Shown here in pieces: positions 14,808 through 23,885 of a stretch of DNA of 29,209 nt; positions within the stretch are counted from its first letter, which is position 1, and every line of letters begins with the position of its first letter. This DNA is from a virus. Under the pieces are notes generated by a model that was given only the letters and a program-made list of their open reading frames with translations, was not told where the DNA came from and made no database searches. Where the stretch lies: positions 1 to 29,209 of IMG/VR virus record IMGVR_UViG_3300025128_000225, one strand, 5' to 3'. A program made the position numbers and the translations under genes.

Positions 14808-15316
14808 CCCAATTAGCATTAAAACAGGATGTTGAGATTAAGGACATTTCTCGTGAGCCGAGAGTTCATGCCAAAAATGCACCAAGAGTTGTTACACATA
14901 CGGTTGCGCTGATTCCTCCAAATTATGTGCAGACGCTGTGGGATGATGTCGAGGAGCACCTTGCTCCTGCGATTGCAAGATCGCGTGGCAGATGGGATAT
15001 GCAATCACTGTATGAGTCTGTCCGTAAAATGGAACAGCATTTGTGGGTGGCCTTTAACGAGGATAATGTGATTGAGGGGGTAGGCACGACTGAATTTGTT
15101 TTCTACCCGAAAAAGAAAATGCTGGCTATGCAGTATATTGGCGGAAAAAACTTCAATGGCTGGGTATGGGAGATGCTTGAAAAGTTCAATAGCTGGGCTA
15201 AAGACAATGAATGCGATGGTATTGAAGGCACCGCAAGGCATGGATTCTGGAAATGGCTTGAGCAGGATGGCTTCAAGCGTTCCTATACGGTATATGAGAA
15301 AGAGGTGTCAAAATGA
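14804..15316 (+). CDS. GNAT-fold-like phage protein, 170 aa
   Basis: The ATG overlaps the upstream stop (ATGA). The product carries VALIPPNYVQTLWDDVEEHL at residues 35-54, a helix RWDMQSLYESVRKMEQHLWV leading into VAFNEDNVIEGVGTTEFVFY. It continues with KKKMLAMQYIGGKNFNGWVW and a C-terminal block NECDGIEGTARHGFWKWLEQ. The order 'helices, strand-turn-strand with an internal I-x-G-V-x-T, then CDGIE-x-x-x-R-x-G-W-x-K-x-x-x-x-GF' matches the GNAT acetyltransferase-like proteins found among phage internal virion genes; T7 gp13 shares the same general plan. The acetyl-CoA binding loop is not clear, so it may be a structural derivative without catalysis. Confidence 0.7.
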   Translation: MTQLALKQDVEIKDISREPRVHAKNAPRVVTHTVALIPPNYVQTLWDDVEEHLAPAIARSRGRWDMQSLYESVRKMEQHLWVAFNEDNVIEGVGTTEFVFYPKKKMLAMQYIGGKNFNGWVWEMLEKFNSWAKDNECDGIEGTARHGFWKWLEQDGFKRSYTVYEKEVSK

Positions 15317-16758
15317 GTAAAGGCGGCAGCAGCAGACCTTCTGGCCCACAAGAAGTTACCCAGATCAGCAGCAATCTTCCCGAATATGCCGAGCCATATT
15401 TCAGGAAGGCGCTGGAAAGAACAGTTTACGAGTCTGCCCGTCCATACCAGACCTACACAGGTTCTCGGATGGCTGATTTTACGCCGGAAGAGCGTATGTC
15501 GATGCAGGGTATGACGGAGATGGCTGCTGCCGGAACGCCTTGGCAGATGCGGCAAGCCTCTGACATTGCCTCAAGAACAGGTTATCAGCCTGTAGGTCAG
15601 GGGCTGTCTATGGCGAGGGAGTTTCAGCCACAACCTATTACTTCTCAATATGCCGGTCCTCAGATAGACCCCGGTTATCAGGCTGGAGATATATCGCAAG
15701 ACTATCAGGCTGGCGCGAGACAGGTTGGCTACACTGGCAGACCGGGTGATGTCTGGGCGCTTGGTGCGCCCGATGGCGGTCCCGGCATTGGTCCCCCAGG
15801 GGGGCAGTTCGGCCCCGGATTCTCCCCGGGTACGGTTGCCGATCCCCAGACGCTTGAAAGCTACATGAGTCCGTACCAACAGATGGTGACGGACGTTGAG
15901 AAGCGTGAAGCTAGACGAGAATCAGACATAGCAGGAAGCCAGATAGGGCAACAGGCAGCGCAGGCTGGTGGTATGGGTGGTTATCGAGAGGCCATTATGC
16001 AGGCCGAGCGTGAGCGCAATCTTGGTCAGCAGTTAGGTGACATTCAGACCAGAGGTAGTCAGGCAGCGTTTCAGCAGGCACAGCAGGCATTTGAAGCTGA
16101 TCGTGCTGCAAGGTTGCAGGCAGGACAGCTTGGATTACAGACAGGGCAAGCCAGAGAGCAGGCTTTGCAGGAAGGTGAGCGTTTCGGTCAGCAGCAATTT
16201 ATGACTAATGAGCAGTTGCGCCAGCAACAGCAGCAGGCACAGCTTGGTGTTTATCAGGCCGGAGAAGCTGCGAGACAACAGGCTGGCGCGATGGGTATGA
16301 CCGCACAGGAGATTGAAGACAGGGGTCGCCAGGCTGAGAACCAAGCCAGAATGAGCGCACAACAGTTTAATGTTGAGCAGCAAAGAGCAGCAGCAGAACT
16401 GGGTCTCAGAGGTCTTGGGTTCGATCAGGCAACAAGGGATCAACAGCTTCGTGCAGCACAGCAACTAGGTGGCCTGGGTTCCCAGGAACAGCAGATGGCT
16501 TACGAGCGGTTGAAGAGTATGCAGGCAGCAGGGGAGATGCAGAGGCAGCTACAGCAGCAGGGATTAACGATGCAGTACCAGGACTTCCTGCGACAGCAGG
16601 CATTTCCGAGAGAGCAGCTTGGTATGTTCAACCAGATGCTCAGAGGTTTGCCGATCACACCGGGAACAACTCAGGCAACTTACGGAGGCCCGAGCAGCAT
16701 GGAACGATTGCTGGGTAGCGGTATTGCTGGCGTTGGTCTCTATCGTGGGTTGAGGTAA
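15313..16758 (+). CDS. Gln-rich helical internal virion protein
   Basis: The 481-residue product starts at an ATG with GAGGTG before it, overlapping the upstream TGA. The N-terminal part reads SNLPEYAEPYFRKALERTVY, then a Tyr/Gln/Pro-rich stretch with repeated YQAG elements (about 110-145) and a Gly/Pro-rich linker (about 145-175). Residues about 190-420 are extremely rich in Gln, Ala and Arg and predict long helices, for example AGGMGGYREAIMQAERERNL. The end carries PITPGTTQATYGGPS and a short Gly helix. In marine podovirus-like phages a protein of this plan (LPEW/Y-x-x-PYF start, Q-rich helices, G-x-GLY end) lies before the largest ejection protein. DNA ejection role inferred. Confidence 0.65.
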   Translation: MSKGGSSRPSGPQEVTQISSNLPEYAEPYFRKALERTVYESARPYQTYTGSRMADFTPEERMSMQGMTEMAAAGTPWQMRQASDIASRTGYQPVGQGLSMAREFQPQPITSQYAGPQIDPGYQAGDISQDYQAGARQVGYTGRPGDVWALGAPDGGPGIGPPGGQFGPGFSPGTVADPQTLESYMSPYQQMVTDVEKREARRESDIAGSQIGQQAAQAGGMGGYREAIMQAERERNLGQQLGDIQTRGSQAAFQQAQQAFEADRAARLQAGQLGLQTGQAREQALQEGERFGQQQFMTNEQLRQQQQQAQLGVYQAGEAARQQAGAMGMTAQEIEDRGRQAENQARMSAQQFNVEQQRAAAELGLRGLGFDQATRDQQLRAAQQLGGLGSQEQQMAYERLKSMQAAGEMQRQLQQQGLTMQYQDFLRQQAFPREQLGMFNQMLRGLPITPGTTQATYGGPSSMERLLGSGIAGVGLYRGLR

Positions 16759-16763
16759 GAACT

Positions 16764-19163
16764 ATGCCAAATATTATCGAACAGCAGGATCAGGTCATGG
16801 GGCTTTCCAAGGAAGCTCTTATTAATTATGCACAGAATCCATCTGGCGCTCTGCCGATGTTCCTTGTTGTGGAACGAATTAAGGACTTGGGAGATCAGGA
16901 AAAGAGGTTTCTTGCCCAACAGGAACAACCTCAGGGAACGGTAAGTGAGCAAATTGTTGCTGAAGCGACCGCACCACAAGGAATTGGAGCATTGCAGCCA
17001 CAGATGCCACCAGGGGCTTCTGGAAGGGCTATGCCGCCTTCTAATGCCATGCAGCAACCACCAATGCCCCCTGAGATGATCTCAGCGCAGATGAACGCTC
17101 AGCCCCAAATGCTGGCAGCAAGGGGTGGCAGGATGCCTTATCCGGCAATGGCCGGTGGCGGCATGGTTCCGCCTAATTCTCTGGTAGAGGATGCTTCCAA
17201 GTTTAATCCTCAGAGTATGTATGACATGGACCCCTCTCAAATGGCAATGGCAAATCCCACTAATATGGGTATTGCTTCTGTCTTGCCGATGTCCGGTGGT
17301 GGTGTTGTGAGGATGAAGGAAGGTGGATATCAAGAATTTAGGGATTCAGTAGCAGGTGGGGCAAGGGAAGCATTAGGCGTGGGAGGAGATGTATTAGATT
17401 GGATTATTGACCAATATACGGATGAAGATGGCACTGTTGACTGGTCGGATGTAGCACTGACAGCGGCTACGTTTACTCCCCTTGGTTGGGCCGCAAGGGG
17501 TACTCAATTAGCGACAAAATTGCCAGCAATAGGAAGAGGTATTAAGAGCTTATATCAAAGTAGAAATGTTTTGCCTCCCTCAGTTCGGTCCAACCTGGGC
17601 CAAAGAATTGCCGCTCAGTTGGGACAAAAAGGCCCGGGCAGGGGGCGAAAAGGAGGGCAGGAATGGTATGACCGCCTAATAAAAGAACATCCTTGGCGAG
17701 CCGGGGGATTAGCGGCTAAATCTGTTGGCAGTGGGACTGGCCGGGCTTTTTCATATCCGTTTAGAAGGTATGAAAAAACAACCAGAGGGGCCTTAGGACT
17801 GGCGCTTATCGATAGTATGCTTGATGCAGGGACAAATGAAGGTGCTCCAGCGAGTGTAACATCGGAACCCTCGGTATTTAATGGAGGGGCTTCAGAGCCT
17901 CCAGGGAGCAGGGCTGATGCAATAGCCTTCATTCTTGAGAATCAAAATAATCAAACCAATGAACTGTCCGGCGGCGGTGTAATCAGGATGAGAGAAGGGT
18001 CGCTCACAGCCATAGACGATACTCAGCAGCCTGTTCCCACTAATATGACTGATGCGGAAATAGCACTCCATTTGCAAGAATTGAAAAGACAAGGACATCC
18101 TATTCCACCGAATTTGGAACATTTTCTTGCCCCAACCGGACCGAAAACAGATACAAGCAACGGCTCAGTAACCAATTATGAGAATATGATTAGAGCTTCT
18201 GAAGCCGACATTGGCAAAGATACAGATGGTCTAACTGATGCTCAAACATCTGGATTATTTAGCGGTGCTTTAACCCCAGGAGAGACATTATTAGACGGTG
18301 ATTCAACTTTGGGATCTAATGTTTTTCAGAAACATGGGGCTGATGCCCTGAATTTAATACAACCTGGTGGTGTGATTGAGGTGTCTTCCACGGACGGTAA
18401 AGAGGTTGCTCCTGTAAACGGTAAAGTTGAGGATGGGGATGCCCGCCCGAGATCACCTTTATCGGTTAATGATCGGTTGCTTAGTATGTTGAGTGAAAGG
18501 ATGGGAACTATTGAGAATTTACTGAAAACAGAAACAAGCCTTCCTGATTATGAGGCTTTAAGAGCAAACATTACGGAGGGTGTAGACGATGATGTGGTGG
18601 CTTCTATTCTTACATCAATAGGAAAATCTATTTATGAAGGTAAGGGTCTTGCCGGAGCAGACGTATCCGAGGCGCAAGCTATAAAACAGAAAATGAGGGA
18701 TTCTCTTTCTGCGCTTGAACTTGCCAAAGCGAAAGGACTTTCTGATAAAGAAATTGCTGATTTGGACAGACAGCTTACAGCCCAAACTTCCATGCTTGCT
18801 GCTATTCCTGCTCCGCAAAGGAGTATTAATCCGCTGACGGGGATGACTCAATTACAGAAATTGCACTACTACAGAGACACTTTGCCCGAGGGCCACCCAG
18901 ACAGGGAAGCAGTGGAAAGCCTAATAACAACAATGTCACAGCCAGGCATAAGGGATCGGATGGACGGTTTGTTTAGAACGATGGACGAAGGTGTATCGAT
19001 GTATGATCCCGCTTCTGGCACTACCAAGTTGGTAAAAGGTCTGGAAGCTCTTGACGAGAATCAACGAAAACTATGGGATTTAGGAATGGAGATATCAAGG
19101 ATTGATCGATTAGTAGAGGATGCTTTTGGTTCTTCTCTGAATCTTTCTGATGTAGTCGAATAA
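16764..19163 (+). CDS. Large internal virion/ejection-type protein, 799 aa
   Basis: The start has GAGGTAAGAACT before ATG. The product opens with a helix (EQQDQVMGLSKEALINYAQN) and a Met/Pro/Gln-rich region to about residue 125. Two nearly identical Gly motifs stand out: SGGGVVRMKEGG at about residue 176 and SGGGVIRMREGS at about 403. Each comes before a new segment, as if marking domain borders. Between them lies a region with AALTAATFTPLGWAARG-like hydrophobic helix (about 230-260) and a basic stretch QKGPGRGRKGGQEWY. The C-terminal third is helical (LAKAKGLSDKEIADLDRQLT). No enzymatic motif seen. Place and plan suggest an internal core/ejection protein. Confidence 0.6.
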   Translation: MPNIIEQQDQVMGLSKEALINYAQNPSGALPMFLVVERIKDLGDQEKRFLAQQEQPQGTVSEQIVAEATAPQGIGALQPQMPPGASGRAMPPSNAMQQPPMPPEMISAQMNAQPQMLAARGGRMPYPAMAGGGMVPPNSLVEDASKFNPQSMYDMDPSQMAMANPTNMGIASVLPMSGGGVVRMKEGGYQEFRDSVAGGAREALGVGGDVLDWIIDQYTDEDGTVDWSDVALTAATFTPLGWAARGTQLATKLPAIGRGIKSLYQSRNVLPPSVRSNLGQRIAAQLGQKGPGRGRKGGQEWYDRLIKEHPWRAGGLAAKSVGSGTGRAFSYPFRRYEKTTRGALGLALIDSMLDAGTNEGAPASVTSEPSVFNGGASEPPGSRADAIAFILENQNNQTNELSGGGVIRMREGSLTAIDDTQQPVPTNMTDAEIALHLQELKRQGHPIPPNLEHFLAPTGPKTDTSNGSVTNYENMIRASEADIGKDTDGLTDAQTSGLFSGALTPGETLLDGDSTLGSNVFQKHGADALNLIQPGGVIEVSSTDGKEVAPVNGKVEDGDARPRSPLSVNDRLLSMLSERMGTIENLLKTETSLPDYEALRANITEGVDDDVVASILTSIGKSIYEGKGLAGADVSEAQAIKQKMRDSLSALELAKAKGLSDKEIADLDRQLTAQTSMLAAIPAPQRSINPLTGMTQLQKLHYYRDTLPEGHPDREAVESLITTMSQPGIRDRMDGLFRTMDEGVSMYDPASGTTKLVKGLEALDENQRKLWDLGMEISRIDRLVEDAFGSSLNLSDVVE

Positions 19164-19169
19164 ATAGTT

Positions 19170-22100
19170 ATGGGAACTATTCGGGTACAGGGTTTGGGAG
19201 ATTATGAAATAGCGGGTGACGTTCCGACTGAAGCAGAGAGGCAGGCTATTATTGATGCTGTTGCTGCAAAAGAAGCTATTCAAACAGAAACTGATTCAAC
19301 TCCTTTGTCTTTTTCTGAAATCAGCACTGAAGATGATGATTCCTTCAAAGATAGCATCCCTGCCCAAATTTGGGGGGGAGTTATGGATGCAGCACAAAAC
19401 ACTCTTGATCTTGTGGTTAACAGGCCCGCCAAATGGGCAGGGGTTTCCTTTTTCGATGAAAAGGGCAATTACGATCTTGATTACACCCCTGAAAATGCAA
19501 CGAGACCGTTTCAGCCGATAAAACTTCCCGAGTCTTGGCAGGTAGCTCCGGCAGAAACAACGGGAGGGAACGTGGTAAGAACAATGTCTCAGTTTTTTAT
19601 CCCTTATCTCGGAGCATTGAAAATGATCGGTCTGGGCAAGGGAGCCTTGAGCACCCTGGCAAGGGCGGAAGGTGCTGCAATCCTTACAGAGCAAGCAGTT
19701 TTTAATCCATTTGATGAAAAATTGTCTGATCTGGTTCAGGAGTTCCCCGTATTGCGTAATCCTATCACCGAGTATTTACAGGCTGATGAGGATGATACTG
19801 AGGCAGAAGCGAGATTCAAACTTGCGATAGAAAGCGCGGGTCTGGGCGCTATGTTTGCAACGATAAGTCATAGCATAAGAGGGCTGACTAAACTTAAACA
19901 GGGAAAAACAAATGAAGCCTTAGAGGAAATTGATAAAGCTGATAAGGCGAATCCCAGCGATGTTGGAGGGGAGCGTTCTATTGCCCAGATTAACGCGGAT
20001 CGTCTGGGGGTTTCTGTTGACGAGGTTCTTGAATCCTCTTCAGTTGTTTCAGACAGCATTGCTACGGCAAGGGGTACTCCGCTTCCGCTAGAAAAATATG
20101 TTGGTACTACCATAGAAAACACAGACGATTTGCAGAGAGTTTTGCGTAATGTTGAAGCTACCAAAGCTGATGAACTGGCGCATTACATGGACGAGGTGCA
20201 TACAGAGGAACGTGTTATTGCCTTGGCAAGAGAATCCGGTCTGACTCCCGATGAGATAAGGTCTAAGGACTTTACAGATATGTGGAATGACGGAGAACAG
20301 TACAGGATGAGGGAGTTAATGGCTGAAAGCGCACTGGGGCTTCATAATTTAGCGGTGATTGCCAGAAACTCTGGTTCAGAGGCAGACCTTTTGAGGCTGA
20401 AGGATGCGCTTGAAATGCACGTTGCTTTGCAGGGTCAGGTTAGAGCTATGAGGGCCGAAACAGGCAGGGCATTAAGGCAGTGGAGATATGTTGTTGGGGC
20501 AGATATAGATGAAATGATAAATGCTGCTGGCGGAAAGGGTAATATGCGAGACATAGCTAAAATGCTTTCCTCCTCTGACCCTAAAGATGTGGCTAATATG
20601 AATCAATTAGCTAACAAACTGAATGACCCTACATTAAGCGACAAATGGCTTGAAGCGTGGATCAACGGTCTTTTGTCAGGGCCACAGACTCATGTGGTCA
20701 ATATCTTATCAAATATTTTGACCGGGCTTTGGTCTATACCTGAACAGTATTTAGCCGCTGGAATTGGCGCTTTGAAGAGAACGCCTGACCGGGTGACTTT
20801 TGGCGAAGTTAATGCGAGGGCTTGGGGTTATTTGCAGGGAGCCAGGGAGGGTCTTTCTTTAGCAAAGAAAACATTTCTTACGGAAACACCTTCGGACGTT
20901 TTCTCAAAACTGGAGGCCAGAAGGGAAAAAGCAATAAAAGGGAGATTGGGTCAATTTGTCCGTCTTCCGGGCAGGGCGCTCATGTCCTCTGATGAGTTTT
21001 TTAAGTCCATTGGTTACAGAATGGAGCTTAATGCTCAAGCCTACCGGAGCGCGACAAAAGCCGGATTGAAGCCAAACACCAGAGAATTTGCACAACACAT
21101 GAAGGGGGTCATTGATGATCTGCCTACCGGCAAGAATAAGGCGGAAACAACAAAACTGGTAAAAGCAAGAGCAGACGAATTGGGCATGACCGTTAAAGAG
21201 TTGAAAAAACTAAAAGAGGAAGTCAACCTTAAAGGCACAGACAACGCCAGATACCTTACCTTTACCAAGCCCCTTGAGGGAATAAGTCAGTATTTGACAA
21301 AAGCCCAGGCAAAAGTGCCTGCGATGAGATTGGTTGCTCCTTTTGTAAGGACTCCGGTTAACATTGTACGTTTTGCTGCTGAAAGAACTCCTATGGGCGC
21401 TTTTATGAGGGAGTACAAGGGGATGAAAGGAGCAGCAAAAGATGCACAGCAGGCAAAGATGGCGCTGGCTTCGATGGCTGGAGCAAGTGCTGCTATTGCT
21501 GCTGCCGATGGAAAGATAACGGGTTCCGGTCCAACTGATTCCAAGGCGAGACAAAGGACGAGAGAAACGGGCTGGCAACCTTATTCATTTGTCATAGAGC
21601 AGGAAGACGGAAGGAAGCGATATTTAGCTTTCAACCGCGTTGAACCTCTGGGAATTATATTGGGTCTGTCTGCTGATTTCTCTGATATAGCTGGCTCTAT
21701 GAACGAAGAAGACAGGGATGGTTTGGCAGCAATGATTTCTGCGGCTATCACGCAAAATCTAACAGATAAAACTTTTTTCAAGGGAATTACTGATGTGATT
21801 GAAGCGGTCAATGATCCTGATCGTTTTATGGCAGCTTATTACAGGAACATGGTCGGAACAGTTGTTCCTACAGCATTAGCACAGGTAGCAAGAACTGTTG
21901 ATCCGGTTCTTAGGGATACCCAGACTGCGATGGAGCGTGTTAAGTCAAGAATCCCGGGCTGGTCACAAACCCTTTCCGCAAGAAAAAACTTTTGGGGTCA
22001 GCCTATTACCCTTTCAGGCGGGCTGGGACCGGATATTATTTCCCCTATTTACTCTTCATATTCTAAGGATGACCCGGTAGCAAATGAGTTAATAAGGCTT

Positions 22101-22445
22101 GAGTATTATCCGGCAATGCCGCAAAGGTCTATTCAGGGTAAAGATATCCCAGATGATTTGTACTGGAACTATGTGGAGATGGCTGGCAAGCCCGCACATA
22201 CTGCGCTTCAACGGCTGGTAACTTCTCCTGGTTACAGAAAGTTAGATAAATACCCTTCTGTGCAAATAGATGAAATCAACAAAATCATTCAGGAATTTAG
22301 AAGCAATGCAGCAACACTTGTTAAGGCGCAGATGGGTTTGCCGTTTAACAGATCAGACAGGGGAATTTTGCGGGACTTAAAAAAGTCAAACCCTGACTTT
22401 TTTGAAAGGTTGTCTATACCAGAAAGGATCAAAAAAAATATTTGA
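19170..22445 (+). CDS. Very large internal virion (ejection) protein, 1091 aa
   Basis: The product starts MGTIRVQGLGDYEIAGDVPT. The short N-terminal pattern 'V-x-GLGD-x-x-IxGDxPTExE' is what I know from the largest internal proteins of marine podovirus-like phages. Later conserved blocks are WINGLLSGPQTHVVNILSN (from Trp497), LPGRALMSSDEFFKSIGYR (about 600), a helix cluster around 690-780, and KITGSGPTDSKARQRTRETG (about 784) followed by WQPYSFVI and FNRVEPLGIILGLSADFSD. The first 500 residues are mostly charged helices. No transglycosylase motif is evident. Such proteins leave the capsid before the genome and help build the trans-envelope channel; this role is inferred by analogy. The Shine-Dalgarno is weak (only AATAGTT before ATG). 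Confidence 0.7.
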   Translation: MGTIRVQGLGDYEIAGDVPTEAERQAIIDAVAAKEAIQTETDSTPLSFSEISTEDDDSFKDSIPAQIWGGVMDAAQNTLDLVVNRPAKWAGVSFFDEKGNYDLDYTPENATRPFQPIKLPESWQVAPAETTGGNVVRTMSQFFIPYLGALKMIGLGKGALSTLARAEGAAILTEQAVFNPFDEKLSDLVQEFPVLRNPITEYLQADEDDTEAEARFKLAIESAGLGAMFATISHSIRGLTKLKQGKTNEALEEIDKADKANPSDVGGERSIAQINADRLGVSVDEVLESSSVVSDSIATARGTPLPLEKYVGTTIENTDDLQRVLRNVEATKADELAHYMDEVHTEERVIALARESGLTPDEIRSKDFTDMWNDGEQYRMRELMAESALGLHNLAVIARNSGSEADLLRLKDALEMHVALQGQVRAMRAETGRALRQWRYVVGADIDEMINAAGGKGNMRDIAKMLSSSDPKDVANMNQLANKLNDPTLSDKWLEAWINGLLSGPQTHVVNILSNILTGLWSIPEQYLAAGIGALKRTPDRVTFGEVNARAWGYLQGAREGLSLAKKTFLTETPSDVFSKLEARREKAIKGRLGQFVRLPGRALMSSDEFFKSIGYRMELNAQAYRSATKAGLKPNTREFAQHMKGVIDDLPTGKNKAETTKLVKARADELGMTVKELKKLKEEVNLKGTDNARYLTFTKPLEGISQYLTKAQAKVPAMRLVAPFVRTPVNIVRFAAERTPMGAFMREYKGMKGAAKDAQQAKMALASMAGASAAIAAADGKITGSGPTDSKARQRTRETGWQPYSFVIEQEDGRKRYLAFNRVEPLGIILGLSADFSDIAGSMNEEDRDGLAAMISAAITQNLTDKTFFKGITDVIEAVNDPDRFMAAYYRNMVGTVVPTALAQVARTVDPVLRDTQTAMERVKSRIPGWSQTLSARKNFWGQPITLSGGLGPDIISPIYSSYSKDDPVANELIRLEYYPAMPQRSIQGKDIPDDLYWNYVEMAGKPAHTALQRLVTSPGYRKLDKYPSVQIDEINKIIQEFRSNAATLVKAQMGLPFNRSDRGILRDLKKSNPDFFERLSIPERIKKNI

Positions 22446-22495
22446 GGAAGTAACATGATCGCAGGACAAAAGGTTGTTGGCTGGTTGAGGTAACT

Positions 22496-22915
22496 ATGAA
22501 TCTTGGTATTGTGCTTGGTTTTTTACTGGTTGCCACCGCCGGAGGCTCTTACTTCTACATCAATATGCAGAAGGCCCAGATAGGTCAGCTTCAGGTAGAG
22601 CTTCAGACTGCGGTTAATAACCAAGAGGTTCTTGAAAACACAATTGCCAATCAAAATACGCAGTTGCAGGAGCAACTGGAAAACCAGAGGCTGAACCAGG
22701 TACGCATTACAGAACTAACTGAAGCTAACGATGAGGCCCGTCAGGAGGTCTCCGAGATGCGTAATACATTCGCCCGACATGACCTCAATAACCTCGCTAT
22801 CGCCCGTCCGGGGCTGATTGAGGGCGTTGTAAACAGGGGTACTGCACAGGTACACCAACAGTTCATTGATCTAACTAACCCGCGCCAATTCGATGAAGCT
22901 CCTGATATTCAGTAG
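22496..22915 (+). CDS. i-spanin-like inner-membrane protein (Rz-like)
   Basis: The 139-residue product has an N-terminal signal-anchor helix at residues 3-21 (LGIVLGFLLVATAGGSYFY). A long Gln/Glu/Asn-rich periplasmic coiled coil follows to about residue 95 (QIGQLQVELQTAVNNQEVLE, ITELTEANDEARQEVSEM), then a short polar tail. This is the plan of Rz-type inner-membrane spanins. The next gene, a lipoprotein, starts inside its 3' end (22893), as in two-component spanin pairs. Together they would connect inner and outer membranes and fuse them in the last lysis step. Shine-Dalgarno GAGGTAACT precedes the ATG. Confidence 0.8.
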   Translation: MNLGIVLGFLLVATAGGSYFYINMQKAQIGQLQVELQTAVNNQEVLENTIANQNTQLQEQLENQRLNQVRITELTEANDEARQEVSEMRNTFARHDLNNLAIARPGLIEGVVNRGTAQVHQQFIDLTNPRQFDEAPDIQ

Positions 22916-23294
22916 CCTGTTGTGCCTGACGGGATGCTCAACACTGGGAGGATTGTTTGGCAGAACCCCGGCTGTTCCTGAAGTCGCTCCGGTCGAGGTG
23001 GTTACAATCACCGAGCCTGCTCCTATGTACCATCCTCCGCTGCCTGAATCGGTAAGTCCTGCCGAGATTGAGTGGACAGTGCTGAACCCCAGCGTGATGC
23101 GCGAATACATTGATAATTACGATGAAGGTAATGCACCTGCACTTGCTTACTACGCGCTAACAGCCCAGACCTATGAGAACTTAGCCAATAATCTTGCTGA
23201 TATCAGGAGATATATCAGGCAAACACTTAACATCATTAAGTATTATCGGGACAATGATCCGACCAGGGACGAGCCAGAAACAACGGAAGAATGA
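22893..23294 (+). CDS. Outer-membrane lipoprotein, probable o-spanin
   Basis: The 133-residue product has a lipoprotein signal peptide with lipobox LTGC (Cys15; MKLLIFSSLLCLTGC). A Pro-rich stretch follows (TPAVPEVAPVEVV, MYHPPLPESV). Then comes a conserved-looking block IEWTVLNPSVMREYID and a helix TYENLANNLADIRRYIRQTL ending near IIKYYRDND. A Pro-rich lipoprotein partially overlapping the i-spanin gene by 23 bases is the usual o-spanin arrangement. At 133 residues it is longer than Rz1 of lambda, and the C-terminal helical block is a variant I remember from marine phages. The o-spanin role is therefore probable, not certain. Confidence 0.72.
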   Translation: MKLLIFSSLLCLTGCSTLGGLFGRTPAVPEVAPVEVVTITEPAPMYHPPLPESVSPAEIEWTVLNPSVMREYIDNYDEGNAPALAYYALTAQTYENLANNLADIRRYIRQTLNIIKYYRDNDPTRDEPETTEE

Positions 23295-23295
23295 T

Positions 23296-23607
23296 ATGGA
23301 CAATGAAACAATAAAGAGAAAAATCGACCTTGAGGTTGAAGTAACTCCTAACAATATCGGCGTAAACCCTTATCAGAAATGGGTTCATTTAGCTAAAACG
23401 ATAGACGCATGGCGTATCTTTCCGAGGGTCTTTGTCGGTGTATATATCTATCTTCTCTACGAGGTAGTAATTTGGTTTATGACACTGGAAGAACCTAATC
23501 TGGAACAAGCCGGTCTGGTGTCTGTTGTTGTCGGCGCTATGGCGGCGGTGTTTGGTATTTATGCCGGGACATCTCAGACTAAGAATTTCAAGGGTGAGGA
23601 GGAATGA
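23296..23607 (+). CDS. Two-span membrane protein (holin candidate)
   Basis: I take ATG 23296, just after the upstream TGA. A longer frame from 23194 would run through the lipoprotein gene. The 103-residue product has a polar N-terminal part (residues 1-30), then KTIDAWRIFPRVFVGVYIYL leading into the first span (about 42-63, ending in WFM). The second span is at about 72-91 (GLVSVVVGAMAAVFGIYAG), with a short charged tail. The pattern 'D-A-W-R-I-x-PR-x-F ... two spans ... FG-x-Y-x-G' is common in marine phages near spanins. Two spans and a charged tail are compatible with a class II holin. The next gene starts four bases before its stop. Confidence 0.7.
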   Translation: MDNETIKRKIDLEVEVTPNNIGVNPYQKWVHLAKTIDAWRIFPRVFVGVYIYLLYEVVIWFMTLEEPNLEQAGLVSVVVGAMAAVFGIYAGTSQTKNFKGEEE

Positions 23608-23885
23608 ACGAAGCCTTCTCGTTAATTGGAGATGTTGGCTTCCCGATTGCCATTGCCCTGATCGCAGGGTTTTTTATTTTCCTGACCATTAAGTACATTT
23701 TAGAATCGGTTATCGGTCAGGTGAATGGCATACACGGCATTGTGCAAGCCCTTGATAACAGGGTAAAAACCATGAATCATGATATTGTCAGGCTTGATGC
23801 AACGATGTGCAGCGTGTTGGGCATCAGGCCGGACCTGAACAGGATCGCCAGGGCAGACGGGAAAGAAGATGCAAGAAGAGATTAA
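23604..23885 (+). CDS. Single-span membrane protein with coiled coil (paralogue A)
   Basis: The ATG overlaps the upstream TGA (ATGA), with GAGGAGG-type Shine-Dalgarno GTGAGGAGG before it. The 93-residue product has GFPIAIALIAGFFIFLTIKY as a membrane helix at about residues 12-31. A short coiled coil follows (VQALDNRVKTMNHDIVRLDA), then a tail with GIRPDLNRIARADGKEDARR. The end 'LGIRPD-x-x-R-I-(S/A)RADGK-(D/E)DARRD' is familiar from many marine phages. It shares the GFPI span and the N-R-V-x-x-M-x-x-D-I-x-R-L coil with the next gene, so the two are tandem paralogues. Lysis regulation or membrane anchoring is possible; function unknown. Confidence 0.7.
   Translation: MNEAFSLIGDVGFPIAIALIAGFFIFLTIKYILESVIGQVNGIHGIVQALDNRVKTMNHDIVRLDATMCSVLGIRPDLNRIARADGKEDARRD

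Noticed and set aside
22455-22493. A 12-codon frame starting ATG with GAGGAAG upstream, between the largest ejection protein and the i-spanin gene.
   Set aside because: Too short to support by content. It may be a leader or remnant, but composition and context do not decide.
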